DNA of 58,725 nucleotides from a virus, in the IMG/VR virus record IMGVR_UViG_3300048672_000976, positions 1-58,725 of that record; one strand, 5' to 3'. A program made the position numbers and the translations under genes. How positions within the stretch are numbered: position 1 is the stretch's first letter; every line of letters starts with the position of its first letter. Shown piece after piece: positions 18,901 to 29,200 of the stretch. The notes below the pieces were generated by a model. It was not told where the DNA came from. It saw only the letters and a list, made by a program, of their open reading frames with translations, and searched no databases.

Positions 18901-21351
18901 TGTTTTTGTTGGCGTAACAGTATTTGTCGGTGTAACAGTATTTGTCGGTGTAACAGTATTTGTTGATGTAACTGTATTTGTCGGTGTAACAGTATTTGTT
19001 GATGTAACAGTTTTTGTTGGTGTAACCGTATTCGTAGGGGTAACGGTATTTGTTGGTGTGACCGTATTCGTAGGGGTAATTGTATTTGTTGGGGTTACAG
19101 TTTTTGTTGGTGTAATTGTATTTGTTGGGGTTACAGTTTTTGTTGGTGTAACCGTATTCGTAGGGGTAACGGTATTTGTTGGGGTAACGGTATTCGTTGG
19201 TGTAATTGTTTTTGTTGGTGTAATGGTTTTTGTTGGCGTAACTGTATTTGTTGGTGTAACAGTATTTGTTGGTGTAACAGTATTAGTTGGCGTAATTGTG
19301 TTTGTTGGTGTGATTGTAGGAGTTACAGTTACAGTATTCGTTGGGGTAACGGTATTCGTTGGGGTAATGGTTGGTGTAATGGTTACTGTTTTTGTTGGTG
19401 TAATGGTATTTGTTGGTGTAATGGTATTTGTTGGTGTAATACTACTAGTTGGTGTAATACTAATAGTTGGTGTAGGGGAACTAAATGGCGATGGTGTTAC
19501 AGTAGGTGTTGGTGTTGGGGTCGGTACTATTGATAATACAGCATCAATTATAATTGTATCTCCGTTTGTTATTGTTATACCACTAAAACTAGGTAAATCT
19601 AATGGATTAAAATAATCACTATTATATTCTTCATAAATAATATTTTCAACATTATTTATATTTCTAATTGTAATTTTTAAATATAATAATGAATTTTGTG
19701 TATTTGATACCCACCCAATTGTAAAATCATCAGCAGCATATTGTGTGATATTATAAATTGCATTAGTTATTGATGTATTAAAATTAAAAATGTCAACATT
19801 ATTTGCTGAAATATTTAAAATATCATTAGTGTTATTTGTTATTAAATTTACTATTAAATAATTACAATTTACATAACTCTCATATCTATTATCCCCATAT
19901 GTAATAGATGATTCACCTAAAGCTAAAACATCATTATTGCTATTTTTTAATAAGATAGTAAAATTAGTTGTATGTACAACATTTGAACTATCGTAATAAT
20001 TTATATAAGCATTTATTGGGTCATCAAAATTACTTAAATATGGTGCTGATGGACCATCTATTAATACTAATTCTAAATATGAACCATCAGGAATTGTAAT
20101 TGATGGTAAATCAAGATTAAATTGTACTGTACATAAATCATTTACATCGCAATCAGGTAAAATACATATCGGATCACCTAATGTTATTGTTGGTATAGGA
20201 CAATGAGCATTAAAATCAAAAATACCAACACCATTTGGTTTTATTACTGTGATTTGTAAAACTGATGGTGATGCATTTAATTCTTTATAAAAATATACTT
20301 CCGATGGTATATCGTTAATATCACTAATTAAATATAATTCATTACCATTATATTTTACACTTATTGAAGTGATGTTACCTGTCGCAATAATATCAATTAA
20401 AACCCATCCATTTGTTTCATTTTCTAAATCAATTGTGTAAGTATAAACCGCAGGATTTGAAAGTGTTGTACCTGTAAAACCAACATTATCGCCACAATTT
20501 GCATAGAATTGATAATAATCAATAGGTATTGTTTTTGTTGGGGTAATAGTTGGGGTTACAGTAGGTGTTTTTGTTGGTGTTACTGTATTTGTTGGTGTTA
20601 CTGTTGGTGTTGGTTTTATTGCAAAATATACGATAATCGACGGAAAATACCCTTCAGTAATACCGTTATTAGTCATAAATAACGTCCCAAAAGTATAAGT
20701 ATCAACATATGGTTCAGCTATTGTTGTTGTAACACCCCAATACGAAATTGAATCTATTTTTGAAATTGTGTAACCATTATTTGCTATAATTGTCGTCCCC
20801 AATAAATTATACGCACTATCATTTAATCCTAAATTATAATTTGTATAAAAAACAGCATTATTACCTACGCCATTTAATGTTATTGTTCCGCCACCCATAT
20901 CATTATATGGATCACGCATTTCAAAATAATATTTGTACGTATAAAGAACAACACTTTCGGTTGGTGTAACTGTTGGGGTAATAGTACTTGTTATTGTTAC
21001 CGTTGGTGTAACTGTTGATGTTACGGTTACTGTTGGTGTTAATGTATTTGTTGGTGTGACTGTTGGTGTAACTGTTGGGGTTGGTGTTGGGGTAACTGTT
21101 GGGGTAATTGGATAAATAATGTTACTATCACAACCTAATAGTGTATTATGTAAAATAAGTTGCGTTGTGGTATCAGGTATGGTAACTATTACACCATTAA
21201 CTGAATTTAACTGCGTTAATGTTAAACCAACAGCAAAGTCAGTTGTATTGAAAATAGTTGCATAATTATTTGCATTTATTTCATCATAATATATATTAAA
21301 TGGTCCTTCTGTTGAACCAGTTGTGATTTTTATTTTATAATATTTTGACAT
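12934..21351 (-). CDS. Giant Pro-Thr repeat tail fibre/adhesin (2805 residues)
   Basis: A modular fibre-like protein. Residues 1-81 form a GPFN-type module shared with neighbours. A Pro-Thr linker (82-132) leads to a YYFE...GGG module (133-246), then a beta-rich, Cys-containing region (276-608). A Pro-Thr tract of about 900 residues (609-1510), made of units such as TPTNTV and TPTKTV, precedes a second GGG module (1511-1617), another tract (1618-1914), a small domain (to 1993), a tract, a Tyr/Phe-rich domain (2066-2203), a tract (2204-2281) and a Cys-rich C-terminus. The last holds a tandem repeat of [19 protein letters not shown] (about 2448-2571). There is no signal peptide, consistent with a virion protein. 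The tracts should be extended, stiff spacers separating binding domains. The receptor-binding role is inferred. Confidence 0.85.
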   Translation of the reverse strand: MSKYYKIKITTGSTEGPFNIYYDEINANNYATIFNTTDFAVGLTLTQLNSVNGVIVTIPDTTTQLILHNTLLGCDSNIIYPITPTVTPTPTPTVTPTVTPTNTLTPTVTVTSTVTPTVTITSTITPTVTPTESVVLYTYKYYFEMRDPYNDMGGGTITLNGVGNNAVFYTNYNLGLNDSAYNLLGTTIIANNGYTISKIDSISYWGVTTTIAEPYVDTYTFGTLFMTNNGITEGYFPSIIVYFAIKPTPTVTPTNTVTPTKTPTVTPTITPTKTIPIDYYQFYANCGDNVGFTGTTLSNPAVYTYTIDLENETNGWVLIDIIATGNITSISVKYNGNELYLISDINDIPSEVYFYKELNASPSVLQITVIKPNGVGIFDFNAHCPIPTITLGDPICILPDCDVNDLCTVQFNLDLPSITIPDGSYLELVLIDGPSAPYLSNFDDPINAYINYYDSSNVVHTTNFTILLKNSNNDVLALGESSITYGDNRYESYVNCNYLIVNLITNNTNDILNISANNVDIFNFNTSITNAIYNITQYAADDFTIGWVSNTQNSLLYLKITIRNINNVENIIYEEYNSDYFNPLDLPSFSGITITNGDTIIIDAVLSIVPTPTPTPTVTPSPFSSPTPTISITPTSSITPTNTITPTNTITPTKTVTITPTITPTNTVTPTNTVTVTPTITPTNTITPTNTVTPTNTVTPTNTVTPTKTITPTKTITPTNTVTPTNTVTPTNTVTPTKTVTPTNTITPTKTVTPTNTITPTNTVTPTNTVTPTNTVTPTKTVTSTNTVTPTNTVTSTNTVTPTNTVTPTNTVTPTKTVTPTNTITPTNTITPTNTITSTNTATPTSTITPTNTITPTSTITPTNTVTPTNTVTPTKTVTPTNTVTPTVTVTPTKTVTPTNTVTPTVTVTPTKTVTPTNTITPTNTVTPTNTVTSTNTVTPTKTVTPTNTVTPTKTVTPTNTVTPTVTVTPTKTVTPTNTVTPTNTVTPTNTVTSTNTVTPTNTVTVTPTTTPTNTVTSTNTVTPTKTVTPTNTITPTNTVTPTNTVTPTVTVTPTNTVTPTNTVTPTNTITPTNTVTPTNTVTPTNTITPTNTVTTTITPTNTVTPTNTVTPTNTVTPTNTVTPTNTVTPTNTVTPTNTVTPTNTVTPTNTVTPTNTVTPSITPSPFSSPTPTNTVTPTNTVTPTKTVTPTNTITSTSTITPTNTVTPTNTVTPTNTSTPTNTITPTSTITPTNTITPTNTVTPTKTVTPTMSVTPTNTVTPTNTVTPTSTITPTNTVTPTKTVTPTMSVTPTNTVTPTNTVTPTSSITPTNTITPTNTVTPTKTVTPTNTITPTNTVTPTSSITPTNTVTPTNTVTPTKTVTPTNTITPTNTNTPTNTVTPTSTITPTNTITPTKTVTPTNTVTPTNTITPTKTVTPTNTITPTKTVTPTMSVTPTNTITPTNTVTPTKTVTPTMSVTPTNTVTPSITPTNTVTPTNTITPTNTITPTKTVTPTNTITPTVTPTSTPTIFRYRFVMYAPGGGFGGGSFYLDNDPKNPIIVTTTYDLFVSTAQYELTNKNVIANSGNIISSIEYYDVNNDLIWVFYPNSSSYTFGGVVSVFINSTGITVYPVVKFNFTVAPTSTPTVTPTNTVTPSITPTNTVTPTNTVTPTVTPSPFSSPTPTPTITPTKTVTPTNTITPTNTVTPTKTVTPTNTITPTNTVTPTKTVTSTNTITPTNTVTPTKTVTPTNTITPTNTVTPTKTVTPTNTVTPTNTVTPTKTVTPSITPTNTVTPTNTITPTNTITPTNTVTPTKTVTPTNTVTPTNTVTPTNTITPTNTVTPTNTVTPSITPTKTVTPTTTITPTRTVTPTSTITPTSTITPTKTVTPTVTVTPTKTPTSTITPTKTVTPTVTPSITPTNTVTPTNTPTPTTPIRELLNLQFNSTSQYDACYNYTNIFNLYWQGSSTLQVDNIVYKSALILSTNIATQGYYSINGVVYTISRDGVVLDISTCITRTPTPTPTMTVTPTITRTVTPTKTVTPTKTVTPTNTVTPTNTVTPTKTVTPTITPTKTVTPTNTITPTTPVFMYYIYDLGYFDNDICKIGGYPTAVYSNFHIDNGFYRRDGYINFNTFLFIEVPHSIRTTFISGVTISSQPFCTVTSYDPEWYPFFDPFGVQQKTCYNGYSYDVFIDINRFSSTYLQYLINYTGQPSYVLTSTPTFGLCVTPTPTVTVTPTKTLTLTPTKTTNLTPTPTSTVTPTKTLTPTPTKTTNLTPTPTPTNTVTPTRTVTPTVTVTPTKSPIIVPPSYSTIALNPQDSPNTNEYAIQFYQNGAWVADLNFKNGTQTYPAGTIFRIIYSSNICGLILNGVAWNGDSTTTVADTLYDIILYNALYFYDYGSPYCVGCEKRQGTTNKCGTFSYRIISSSTCDCDESCGGTYYDYYCVGTTQYRQLKYNCTGNNVGSAEVWETCSATCGTDTSANYSINVGTYSTCSNGVVTSYTVYQNSNACYSGGQNYLMNGTTYSYNPSNTIDTSANYSINVGTYSTCSNGVVTSYTVYQNSNACFGGNQYYMNGTSYASNPSNTINTNPSWTSTGNITCSGGVEYTIYQDNNQCSASYGHYQVNGIDVGGTQPTIGSCCNAATTATLHTNNPSYGNSIINCSVDGFNGSYIDFHYELYKDGILLESLITSNSSTSFTRTICPGNVEVKVIVNTCAGSFTVINSVIIANPILDTPVMSICRNENGGYYVVSVTNLITVGNGCTVKFYRDNLNDVLAEVNVNNSGSTVFTVTTLQSFFQYYVTQTVCGVESGRSNYVIGLDAYNNLC
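13640..14010 (-). repeat. Cys-rich tandem repeat near the C-terminus of the giant fibre
   Basis: The protein segment beginning [17 protein letters not shown] and ending around [16 protein letters not shown] occurs twice in nearly identical form, and a diverged third copy ([20 protein letters not shown]) follows. The two close copies are nearly identical in DNA as well, indicating recent duplication or gene conversion. Paired cysteines in each unit suggest disulphide-stabilised small domains. Confidence 0.8.
14510..14741 (-). repeat. Pro-Thr coding tandem repeat tract
   Basis: Repeated plus-strand units of the type gttggtgtaaccgtt, read on the minus strand as Thr-Pro-Thr-rich sequence ([21 protein letters not shown] repeated twice). 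This spacer separates the Tyr/Phe-rich domain from the C-terminal region of the 2805-residue protein. Confidence 0.85.
15158..15372 (-). repeat. Pro-Thr coding tandem repeat tract
   Basis: 18-bp-periodic repeats with plus-strand sequence close to ggtgtaactgtttttgtt, coding for TPTKTV-type units. A spacer of about 70 residues between two globular domains of the giant fibre. Confidence 0.85.
15611..16500 (-). repeat. Pro-Thr coding tandem repeat tract, about 300 residues
   Basis: A long 18-bp-periodic tract coding for mixed [12 protein letters not shown] and TPTKTV units and one SPFSSPTPT interruption. Groups of three to four units recur as blocks (for example the pair coding [20 protein letters not shown] seen repeatedly between 16130 and 16340), showing higher-order duplication. 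Confidence 0.88.
16824..19527 (-). repeat. Main 18-bp tandem repeat tract, about 900 residues of Pro-Thr units
   Basis: About 2.7 kb of imperfect 18-bp repeats (plus-strand form ggtgtaactgtatttgtt). Synonymous variation between units sits on a strict amino-acid pattern, T-P-T-N/K/S/M-T/S-V/I. Perfect larger duplications are visible: 108 bp at 17435-17542 repeated at 17543-17650, and 54 bp at 18607-18660 repeated at 18661-18714. Two SPFSSPTPT interruptions flank sub-tracts. The plus strand of this tract also lacks stops in one frame, which is a by-product of the repeat and not a gene. Confidence 0.93.
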
Positions 21352-21378
21352 TAATTATAAATAGTTTCTTTTCAATTA

Positions 21379-22707
21379 TTAACCAATTTCACCGGTACAA
21401 GGATTTATAGTTATAAAGTTCCCACTTGGGCAACCATCAAATATTTTCATGTCGTTTAAATACATTTGTATCCAAGTAACATTCTCATGGCATTTACCAT
21501 ATCCATAACCATAATCCGAATTTGCTGGCGTTGCACAAATTAATGCAAATGTTATTTTATCATTTACAGTAGTACTAACAATATCATTTATTTGTTCGGA
21601 TGTTAGAGTAAATTCATTATATCTGTTTACATTATTTAACCCACTTTCGCCAGGTGGATAATTATGTAAATCAGTATTTCCATTAGTGTTACTTAAATAA
21701 ACTGTTCCAATATATGTACTATTACCTCTTATGAAAAATGTTGCTGCATTACAAGCATGGCCACCACTACATGGACCAATATTTAAATCATATCTTACAA
21801 TAATCTTTAAATTTGCTAAACATTCCGAAATTGTTGGTGTTTCTACTGCTGGTTGGGTGCAAGATATTGTTGCCAAATAATTATCACTTAATTGATAGTT
21901 TGTATCTGGATTACCATTACCAACCTCAACTACTAACTCATATTCACTTTCACCGTCATAAGTAAATGTTAATATACCTGATGGTGTACCAATACTTGAT
22001 CCGTCACCCCATGGGCCACTATATAAATTACCTTTTAAATCACCAACCCAATTACTAGATATTAATGTAACACTATTTTTATTAATTGTGAACTTATTTG
22101 GTCTTTCATATGCACTATAATTAATAGTTATTGTATCGCCACTAATCATATTACTTAAATTTAATGGGTACGTATCTACACTATAATCCATAGTTAAAAA
22201 AGCAGTTGAAAGATAAGAACCACAGCCATATGGTGATATTTCAACAATACTAGGTGTGTATTCTTCAAATGTTGCATCAAATATACAATTTAATGTAACT
22301 GTTGGTGTTACGGTTGGAGTTAATGTTGGTGTAGGGGTGTTAGTTGAGGTTAATGTTGGTGTAGGGGTAAGGGTTCTAAAAGTAGTTCTAGTTGGTGTAT
22401 GAGTTGGTGTTAATGTAATAGTTGATGTAACTGTTTTTGTTGGTGTGATTGTGGGTGTTACAGTTGGTGTTGGGGTAATAGAATGACTAACAGGTAGTAT
22501 AATAATACTACCACAGGTACCTGTTGAAATTAATTTAACATTTGTGGTTTCGTCGGGAACATTAATATAATAATCGCCATTAATTAAAATATCTCTTGAA
22601 ACATTTGTATCTATTGGTGTTAAATAATTATCAACATCAACATAAACATTAAATGGTCCTGTTGATGATGATGCTCTAGTTATTACTATTTGTACTGTAA
22701 ACGACAT
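21379..22707 (-). CDS. Pro-Thr linker fibre protein (442 residues)
   Basis: N-terminal module of about 75 residues with the shared SSSTGPFNVYVDVDNY pattern and a NVPDETTNVKLISTGTCG strand like those starting the 2805- and 692-residue fibre proteins. A Pro-Thr linker (about 76-136, units like TPTLTPTVTPT) follows. The C-terminal part has two beta-rich portions. The first contains FTYDGESEYELVVEVGNG, the second contains GPCSGGHACNAATFFIRGN and the sequence GYGYGKCHENVTWIQMYLNDM. Several Cys could form disulphides. It is expected to be a short fibre or adhesin of the virion, sharing its attachment module with its neighbours. The domains themselves are not recognised. Confidence 0.75.
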   Translation of the reverse strand: MSFTVQIVITRASSSTGPFNVYVDVDNYLTPIDTNVSRDILINGDYYINVPDETTNVKLISTGTCGSIIILPVSHSITPTPTVTPTITPTKTVTSTITLTPTHTPTRTTFRTLTPTPTLTSTNTPTPTLTPTVTPTVTLNCIFDATFEEYTPSIVEISPYGCGSYLSTAFLTMDYSVDTYPLNLSNMISGDTITINYSAYERPNKFTINKNSVTLISSNWVGDLKGNLYSGPWGDGSSIGTPSGILTFTYDGESEYELVVEVGNGNPDTNYQLSDNYLATISCTQPAVETPTISECLANLKIIVRYDLNIGPCSGGHACNAATFFIRGNSTYIGTVYLSNTNGNTDLHNYPPGESGLNNVNRYNEFTLTSEQINDIVSTTVNDKITFALICATPANSDYGYGYGKCHENVTWIQMYLNDMKIFDGCPSGNFITINPCTGEIG

Positions 22708-22719
22708 TAAAAAAATAAA

Positions 22720-24192
22720 TTATATTGTTACTCTCACTAATTCAGCTTTAAAACCTTTTAGTGTTATTGGTATTTGAATTTCATTACCTGTTAAATCATT
22801 AGCAATAACAGTAACAAATTCTAAGGTATCATTTGTTGCTTCAAAATTACATACATATATTAGACATTCACGTTTATTTAATTGCGTGTTGTAATAGTAT
22901 TTCATTTCTATCGTTGGCTCTTTGTAATGTAGATTATATGGAATTTGTTTATAGTCACCCGTTCTACGTACACCATGTGTGCTATGTATGAAATCAGGTG
23001 TAAACCATTCATAATTAGTATCTTCAATTATATCTTTGTGTTGTGATGCTTGCCACATAGCTAAAACAACATATTGATTAACACCTAGCCATATTATTGA
23101 TGGCCCAATAGTATAAATCTCATTTCTTAATGTAACTTGGATACTACCATTAACATTTTCTATCTCTAAATCACGTAACGTACCATCAACATTCACATCG
23201 CCAAATGCACAAAATCTATCAATAAAATGAAACAAACCGTCTGCTGTTGTCATTGCTGCTAATGCTAAACTATATGTAAAATTTGGGTTTGATGGTGCTT
23301 TTGTAAGCCCATCACCTTCACCTATTGTTATTAACGATCCATCATTTTTACGATATCGGAATTGAAAGCCGAAATTTTCACTATGCGACCATAATGTATA
23401 ATAAAAATTCTTATAAACTGTTTTATTGGTTAATTCATACTTACGTCTAGCTAATTGTTTTTCGAACATACCAAAAGCCACATAATAATGCGTTCTATCG
23501 TTACCAAAAACATAAACATCTTCCATTAAAAAATCACAACCACCCAATTCTTGGAGTGAAATTGGTGGATTTCTCAAATATTCACATAAAGTGTCACAAA
23601 CACTTGTATTGTTTATATTATAAAATTTATCTAATACATCATTAAATGCTGTTAATGAATAAATTCCAAATTTTGAATTTGGTTGTCTTTCTCTTGATTG
23701 ATTAAAAAAGTTATTTAAGTTTGTTAAATAATTTAATACCGGTGGTGACCCACCATACCCAATTCCCTGTTCACCATTAACCCATTGAAGGTATTCATTT
23801 GTTCCTGCACCTAATGTTAATGTATTATCGACTAGATTACCATCTTCATTTTTAAAACCTAATTGTTGGCTTGGCGTATATGCATTTAAAAAATCACTTG
23901 TTCGTGTTGTATTTTCATCAATAAAACCATTTAATTTTGGAAATCTATTATATCCAACTCTCTCACCCGGATCAATTCTTATTGATTCATTTTCTTGAGA
24001 TTTCATATATGAATAATCATATTCAGGATGTTCTGCTATTTTATTTGATGGTATTTGGAATGTGGGTATGGTATCATAACTATAAATTCTTTTCTTAGGT
24101 GATTTATAGTTTTTACTATTCATATCCGTTTCTATCTGAAACATATCGGTTTGGAAAAACCATTCCGGTATTGCACTTGTTTGTATTTTCAT
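22720..24192 (-). CDS. Unknown protein inside the fibre block, possible tail-associated enzyme
   Basis: A 490-residue protein without Pro-Thr linker, lying between Pro-Thr fibre genes. It begins MKIQTSAIPEWFFQTDMFQ. The middle is rich in aromatic residues (FYYTLWSHSENFGFQFRYR, GPSIIWLGVNQYVVLAMWQ), and the last 80 residues (ECLIYVCNFEATNDTLEF to KGFKAELVRV) look like the small beta-sandwich that closes many glycoside hydrolases. Acidic pairs such as DVNVD and EDTNYEW are present, but I cannot identify a catalytic motif. A virion-borne polysaccharide-binding or -cleaving role is a guess from context; it could equally be a structural fibre part. Confidence 0.6.
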   Translation of the reverse strand: MKIQTSAIPEWFFQTDMFQIETDMNSKNYKSPKKRIYSYDTIPTFQIPSNKIAEHPEYDYSYMKSQENESIRIDPGERVGYNRFPKLNGFIDENTTRTSDFLNAYTPSQQLGFKNEDGNLVDNTLTLGAGTNEYLQWVNGEQGIGYGGSPPVLNYLTNLNNFFNQSRERQPNSKFGIYSLTAFNDVLDKFYNINNTSVCDTLCEYLRNPPISLQELGGCDFLMEDVYVFGNDRTHYYVAFGMFEKQLARRKYELTNKTVYKNFYYTLWSHSENFGFQFRYRKNDGSLITIGEGDGLTKAPSNPNFTYSLALAAMTTADGLFHFIDRFCAFGDVNVDGTLRDLEIENVNGSIQVTLRNEIYTIGPSIIWLGVNQYVVLAMWQASQHKDIIEDTNYEWFTPDFIHSTHGVRRTGDYKQIPYNLHYKEPTIEMKYYYNTQLNKRECLIYVCNFEATNDTLEFVTVIANDLTGNEIQIPITLKGFKAELVRVTI

Positions 24193-24194
24193 TT

Positions 24195-26273
24195 TTAATT
24201 ATATTTCTTATAAAAATTACAGTTTATTTTAAAATTAGAATATTTACTCATTTTTGAATCAAAAAAATCTTCTGTCATATCAATAATAAATTCATGAACT
24301 TCATTATTATCTATGTTATAATATTTTGGCATACCACCATTAATTATTAAATCACCATCGGGAATTGTTGTACCATTCATATATTTCAATAAATTAATCT
24401 CACTTCCTGTTAAGTTAAATTGTAATTGTTGGTTTACTTTATTAATATCACTTCTATTTTGATAAATCAATTTATATTTCATCATTTTTACATAACGATT
24501 TCCATTATCAGGATGATTATTATCTCTTATTGGACCATAATCACTAGTGTAACCAAAACCGCCTATAGTATCGCATAATTCCCAAATAACATTACCCTCA
24601 GCATTATTTTCAAATTCAATTAATTTCATATATACTTTAGATTTTTCTGAACCATGATACGTAATTGAATGTGTTGGAAAATCAACGCCTATATATTTTA
24701 TACCGTTAATATCTACTTTACCTGCAATATTATTAATACCACCATTAATATTTAATTCGGGGTAATTCGTACCTTTTTGTCCATAGAATCTAAATGCTGA
24801 TATACCTTCAGAAATTATACTATTTTGTGAATTAATATTATGTAAATAGGTCCAATAATCACTACCATATCTATATCCTTGCCATCCTAACCACCATGAA
24901 TTAAAATTATTCTGATCATTATTATCATAAGAATCAAAAGCCACTTCAATATTTTGACAATTTGTTATTATATCTTTTTTTGTTGGTGTTACATTTGGTG
25001 TTTTAGATGGTGTTTGAGTGATAATAGGTCCGTTTGTTGAATCAATTCCGATTAAAATTTGAAAAGAGGCATTAAATTCAGTTATTATATTTTCTATTCT
25101 CTTATAATATTCATCGTTTTTATTATTGTTATTTAATTCGGTAACTTCAACTGATATTATCAATTCAATTAACGAACCTCTAAACATATTTGGTATTGTG
25201 TATCCATTTGGTAAACCTATTATTTTTTTTAATCGGTTAATTGTAAAATATGGTTTGCAATTATAATTATGTTCACCTTGGTTATATACAAAAGAACCAT
25301 TGTTTTTTATTTGCTCATCAAAATTACCATTAAAGAATTGATAATTTAATGTTAAACCATCAGGTTCAATATTCAACTTATGTACCCAATAATTTCCTGC
25401 ACCACTTAAATATCCCCAACCATCAATTTTATCAACCTTAGTATAATAAGGAAATAAAATTTTTGTATTAACAACAGATGCATTGGGTACTATTAAATCA
25501 CCAATTTCGGTTACTTTACCATCAACTATTTTAACATATTTAGCTATATATTTTTCAAAATAACACATATACCCAGTAATATTAAAAAGAACACCATCAC
25601 CATTATATATTCCGCAATTTATTGCTAAACCATTAGATTTGTTTATTTTTACATTTTCAATAATATTTCTTACTGTTGATGCTTCAGGAATTATAAAATT
25701 ATATAATTCTGTTAAGTCTTTATAATACTCTAAATTTGGGATATTACCACTAAATCGTTGATATGTGGTGTAAACTAAAAATGGTAAATCATATAATTTA
25801 ATTACTTGTGGCGGTCCTGTTGGCGTACCACTATTGGTTGGTGTTATAGTATTGGTTGGGGTAATTGTTGCGGTAACGGTTACTATACTACTATTTGTTG
25901 GTGTTACCGTCATTGTGGGTGTAATTGTAGGTGTAACGGTTACTGTATTGGTTGGTGTTACCGTAATTGTGGGTGTAATGGTTACAGTATTGGTTGGAGT
26001 TACAGTAATTGTGGGTGTGACTGTTGTTTTTGAAATGTTATAATAAATATATTCTACTTGATTTTCTAACCCACTAGTATTATGTAGAATTATTTTTTTA
26101 CTATATTCAGGAACAACAATTAAAACACCAACGTTGGTTAATAAATCATAATCAATATTTGTGGCTAAATTATATCCTCCATAAATAAATGGTACATTAT
26201 TCAACACATCATAATAAACATTAAATGGACCACTTGATGTTGATGTTTTTGCTAATTTTATTTCTATTATCAT
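24195..26273 (-). CDS. Pro-Thr linker receptor-binding fibre protein, paralog of the next gene upstream
   Basis: 692 residues. The N-terminal 80 residues carry the shared module (STSSGPFNVYYDVLNNV, VPEYSKKIILHNTSG). A Pro-Thr linker (about 82-153) follows, then a domain of about 270 residues starting IKLYDLPFLVYTTYQRF. A short linker and a C-terminal domain (about 436-692) follow, with [35 protein letters not shown] and ending KINCNFYKKYN. Both post-linker domains are strongly similar to the last 530 residues of the protein encoded at 26276-30340, even in the gene-end sequence, so the two arose by duplication. The N-termini differ. Likely two receptor-binding variants on different attachment modules; binding specificity unknown. 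Confidence 0.78.
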   Translation of the reverse strand: MIIEIKLAKTSTSSGPFNVYYDVLNNVPFIYGGYNLATNIDYDLLTNVGVLIVVPEYSKKIILHNTSGLENQVEYIYYNISKTTVTPTITVTPTNTVTITPTITVTPTNTVTVTPTITPTMTVTPTNSSIVTVTATITPTNTITPTNSGTPTGPPQVIKLYDLPFLVYTTYQRFSGNIPNLEYYKDLTELYNFIIPEASTVRNIIENVKINKSNGLAINCGIYNGDGVLFNITGYMCYFEKYIAKYVKIVDGKVTEIGDLIVPNASVVNTKILFPYYTKVDKIDGWGYLSGAGNYWVHKLNIEPDGLTLNYQFFNGNFDEQIKNNGSFVYNQGEHNYNCKPYFTINRLKKIIGLPNGYTIPNMFRGSLIELIISVEVTELNNNNKNDEYYKRIENIITEFNASFQILIGIDSTNGPIITQTPSKTPNVTPTKKDIITNCQNIEVAFDSYDNNDQNNFNSWWLGWQGYRYGSDYWTYLHNINSQNSIISEGISAFRFYGQKGTNYPELNINGGINNIAGKVDINGIKYIGVDFPTHSITYHGSEKSKVYMKLIEFENNAEGNVIWELCDTIGGFGYTSDYGPIRDNNHPDNGNRYVKMMKYKLIYQNRSDINKVNQQLQFNLTGSEINLLKYMNGTTIPDGDLIINGGMPKYYNIDNNEVHEFIIDMTEDFFDSKMSKYSNFKINCNFYKKYN
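25815..26030 (-). repeat. Pro-Thr coding tandem repeat tract
   Basis: About 70 residues of [13 protein letters not shown]-type units in the 692-residue fibre. The unit differs from that of the giant gene by frequent TITPT and VTVT patterns, and the plus-strand repeat is built from gttggtgttaccgta-like elements. Confidence 0.8.
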
Positions 26274-26275
26274 TT

Positions 26276-29200
26276 TTAATTATATTTATTGTAAAAATTA
26301 CAGTTCATTTTGAAATTAGAGTAACTACCACTTAATGAATCATAGAATTCTTCTGTCATATCAATAATAAATTCATGAACATCATTATCATAAATATTAT
26401 AATACTTAGGAATACCACCATTAATTATTAAATCTTCATCAGGAATTATTGTACCATTCATATATTTCAATAAATTAACCTCACTTCCTGTTTTATTAAA
26501 TTGTAATTGTTGATTTACTATTGATGTGTTACTATTATTTTGATAAATCAATTTATATTTCATCATTTTCACATAACGATTTGCATTATCTGGGTGATTA
26601 TTATCTCTTAATGGACCATAATCACTAGTGTAACCAAAACCACCTTTAGTATCACATAATTCCCAAACAACTCTACCCTCAGTATTATTTTCAAATTCAA
26701 CTAATTTCATATATACTTTAGATTTCTCTGAACCATGATAGGTAATTGAATGTGTTGGTAAGTCTATTGTTATATATTTTACACCGTTAATATCAACTTT
26801 ACCTGAACGATTATTTGTTCCACCATTAACATTTAATGATGGATATGTAACGCCATATTGTCCATAGAATCTAAATGCTGATATACCATCTGAAATAGGG
26901 CTATTATATGAATTTATGATGTTTAAGTAGGTCCAATAATCACTACCATAACTATATCCTTGCCATCCTAGCCACCATGAATTAAAGTTATTCTGATCGT
27001 TATTATCATAAGGTTCAAAAGCAACTTCAATATCTTGACAATCTAATGTTACAGGTGTTGGGGTTGGGGTGATTATTGGTACAACAGTCGGCTCAATACC
27101 TATTAATATTTGGAAACTAGCATTAAATGTTGTTATTATATTTCTTATTCTAAGTTGATATGCTTCATCTAATACTGAAGGTGTTGGATATTCAATAGGC
27201 TCAATTGAAATTACTAACTCAATTAATGAGCCTCTAAACATATCAGGTATAATGTAACCATTTGGTAAACCATATATCTTATTTAATCTATTAATTGTGA
27301 AATATGGCCTACATGTATATATATAATCACCTTGAGTGTATAAGAAAGTCCCACCTGTATTTATTTCATTATCATAATTATTATTAACAAATACATAATT
27401 AATAGTTAAACCATCTGATTCTATATTCATTTTATGGTACCAAAAATCACCATTATCACCTAAATAACCCCATCCATCATCATTAAATACTGTTGTGTAA
27501 TATGGAAATAATATTTTTGTTCCAATGACACCAGTACTCGGTGCCGTTAATGTACCAATTTCAGTAACAGTACCACTAATTATTTTAACATATTTAGGTA
27601 TCCCTAAATTAAAATATAACATATAACCTGTTATATTGAAGTGACCGGCATTTTCGTTATAAATTTTACTACCAATTACCAAACCATTAGATGTGTCAAC
27701 TTTTACTGTTTCAATAACATTACTTACCATAGATGCTTCAGGTATTATGTAATTATATAATTCAGTTAAATCATTATAATAGTTTAATGTGCCTGTATTA
27801 TTAGTAAAATACCAATATGATGTATAAACCATATTACTAACACCATATAATTGTAATCCTGATGATGATGGTGTTACAGTAATTGTTGGGGTTACAGTTC
27901 TAGTTGGTGTATATGTTGGAGTTGGTGTTGGTGATTTAAATGGTGTTGAGGTTACACTTGGTGTTGGGCTTGGTGATTTAGTAATTGATGGTGTAACCGT
28001 TCTGGTTGGTGTTATTGATGGCGTAACCGTTCTGGTTGGTGTAACCGTCATTGTTGGTGTTGGTGATTTAAATGGTGTTGTTGTTACACTTGGTGTTACT
28101 GTTCTTGTCGGTGTATGTGTTGGAGTTACTGTTGGAGTTGCTGTTACTCCGCCTGTAACTTCAATATAACCTTCAACTATACAATCAATATCAACTAACG
28201 ATGTTGATGTAACAGTTGGTGTTACTGTTGTTGTTGGGGTTGGGGTAACCGTATTTGTTGGCGTTAATGTTGGTGTAGGGGTTGGTGATTTAAATGGTGT
28301 TGTTGTTGGGGTTAATGTTGGTGTAGGGGTTGGGGTTGGGCTAATAGTATTTATACAGTAAACAATAAATGACCATAATGTTTCAATTTCACTACTAGGT
28401 GTTACAACAATTTTAACTGTGTTTGCCGAACCATCTATTGTATATGTTTTACGTTTTAAATCAGTATTTCCGTCATTATCATTAATTGATTCTAACAATG
28501 TTGTTGTTGGGTAATATACATCAAAAGTATCACCTAATTGATTACTTTCATAATCAAAAACTAATGACCCAGCAACATAATCTACCGGTATTAGGAAAAC
28601 TAACGGACTTGCCGAATAACCACCATTAATTCTCATACCGCAAGTATATACTGGTGTTGCTGTTATTGAAGGTGTGACCGTTCTTGTTGGCGTTATAGTT
28701 GGTGTTAACGATATTGATGGTGTTATAGTTGGTGTAGGTGTTGGTGTTGGTGTTTTTGTTGCTAATGGTGTAACTGTTAATAAACAAGACACAATAAATG
28801 ACCATAATGTTTCAACACTATTATTACTTATTACGGTTACGTTAATTATATTACTACTACCATCAACATTAAAAGTTATTGAACTAGGTGATGTTCCTGT
28901 AATATAACCACCAGATAAAACCTCATTATTATATGATACGATGAAAACATCACTTAATGTATTCCCAGTATAACTGAAACTGAACGTACCTTCCCTTTTA
29001 CTAATTGGAATATTGTAGCTTAATGGTGTCTCTGAATATCCTCCACTAATTGTTTCATAACATGACAATTCTATATTCGTTGGTGTAACTGTGTTTGTTG
29101 GTGTTACTGTCATTGTTGGCGTTAATGTTGAGGTTGGGGTAATCGTTGGGGTTACTGTTGAGGTTGGTGTACTCGTTGGTGTTATCGTGTTTGTTGGTGT

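Noticed and set aside
16824-19527. CRISPR-like array
   Set aside because: The repeats are contiguous 18-bp coding units with no unique spacers, in frame within a protein gene.
16859-19615. A plus-strand open frame of 918 codons rich in Val-Gly-Val-Thr-Val-Phe
   Set aside because: It is the mirror of the 18-bp repeat coding for Thr-Pro-Thr units on the minus strand. Stop codons cannot arise in that repeat, and every other gene is on the minus strand.
12934-21351. Diversity-generating retroelement targeting the fibre genes
   Set aside because: No reverse transcriptase frame and no template/variable repeat pair with adenine-directed differences was seen. The repeats are ordinary tandem and domain duplications.
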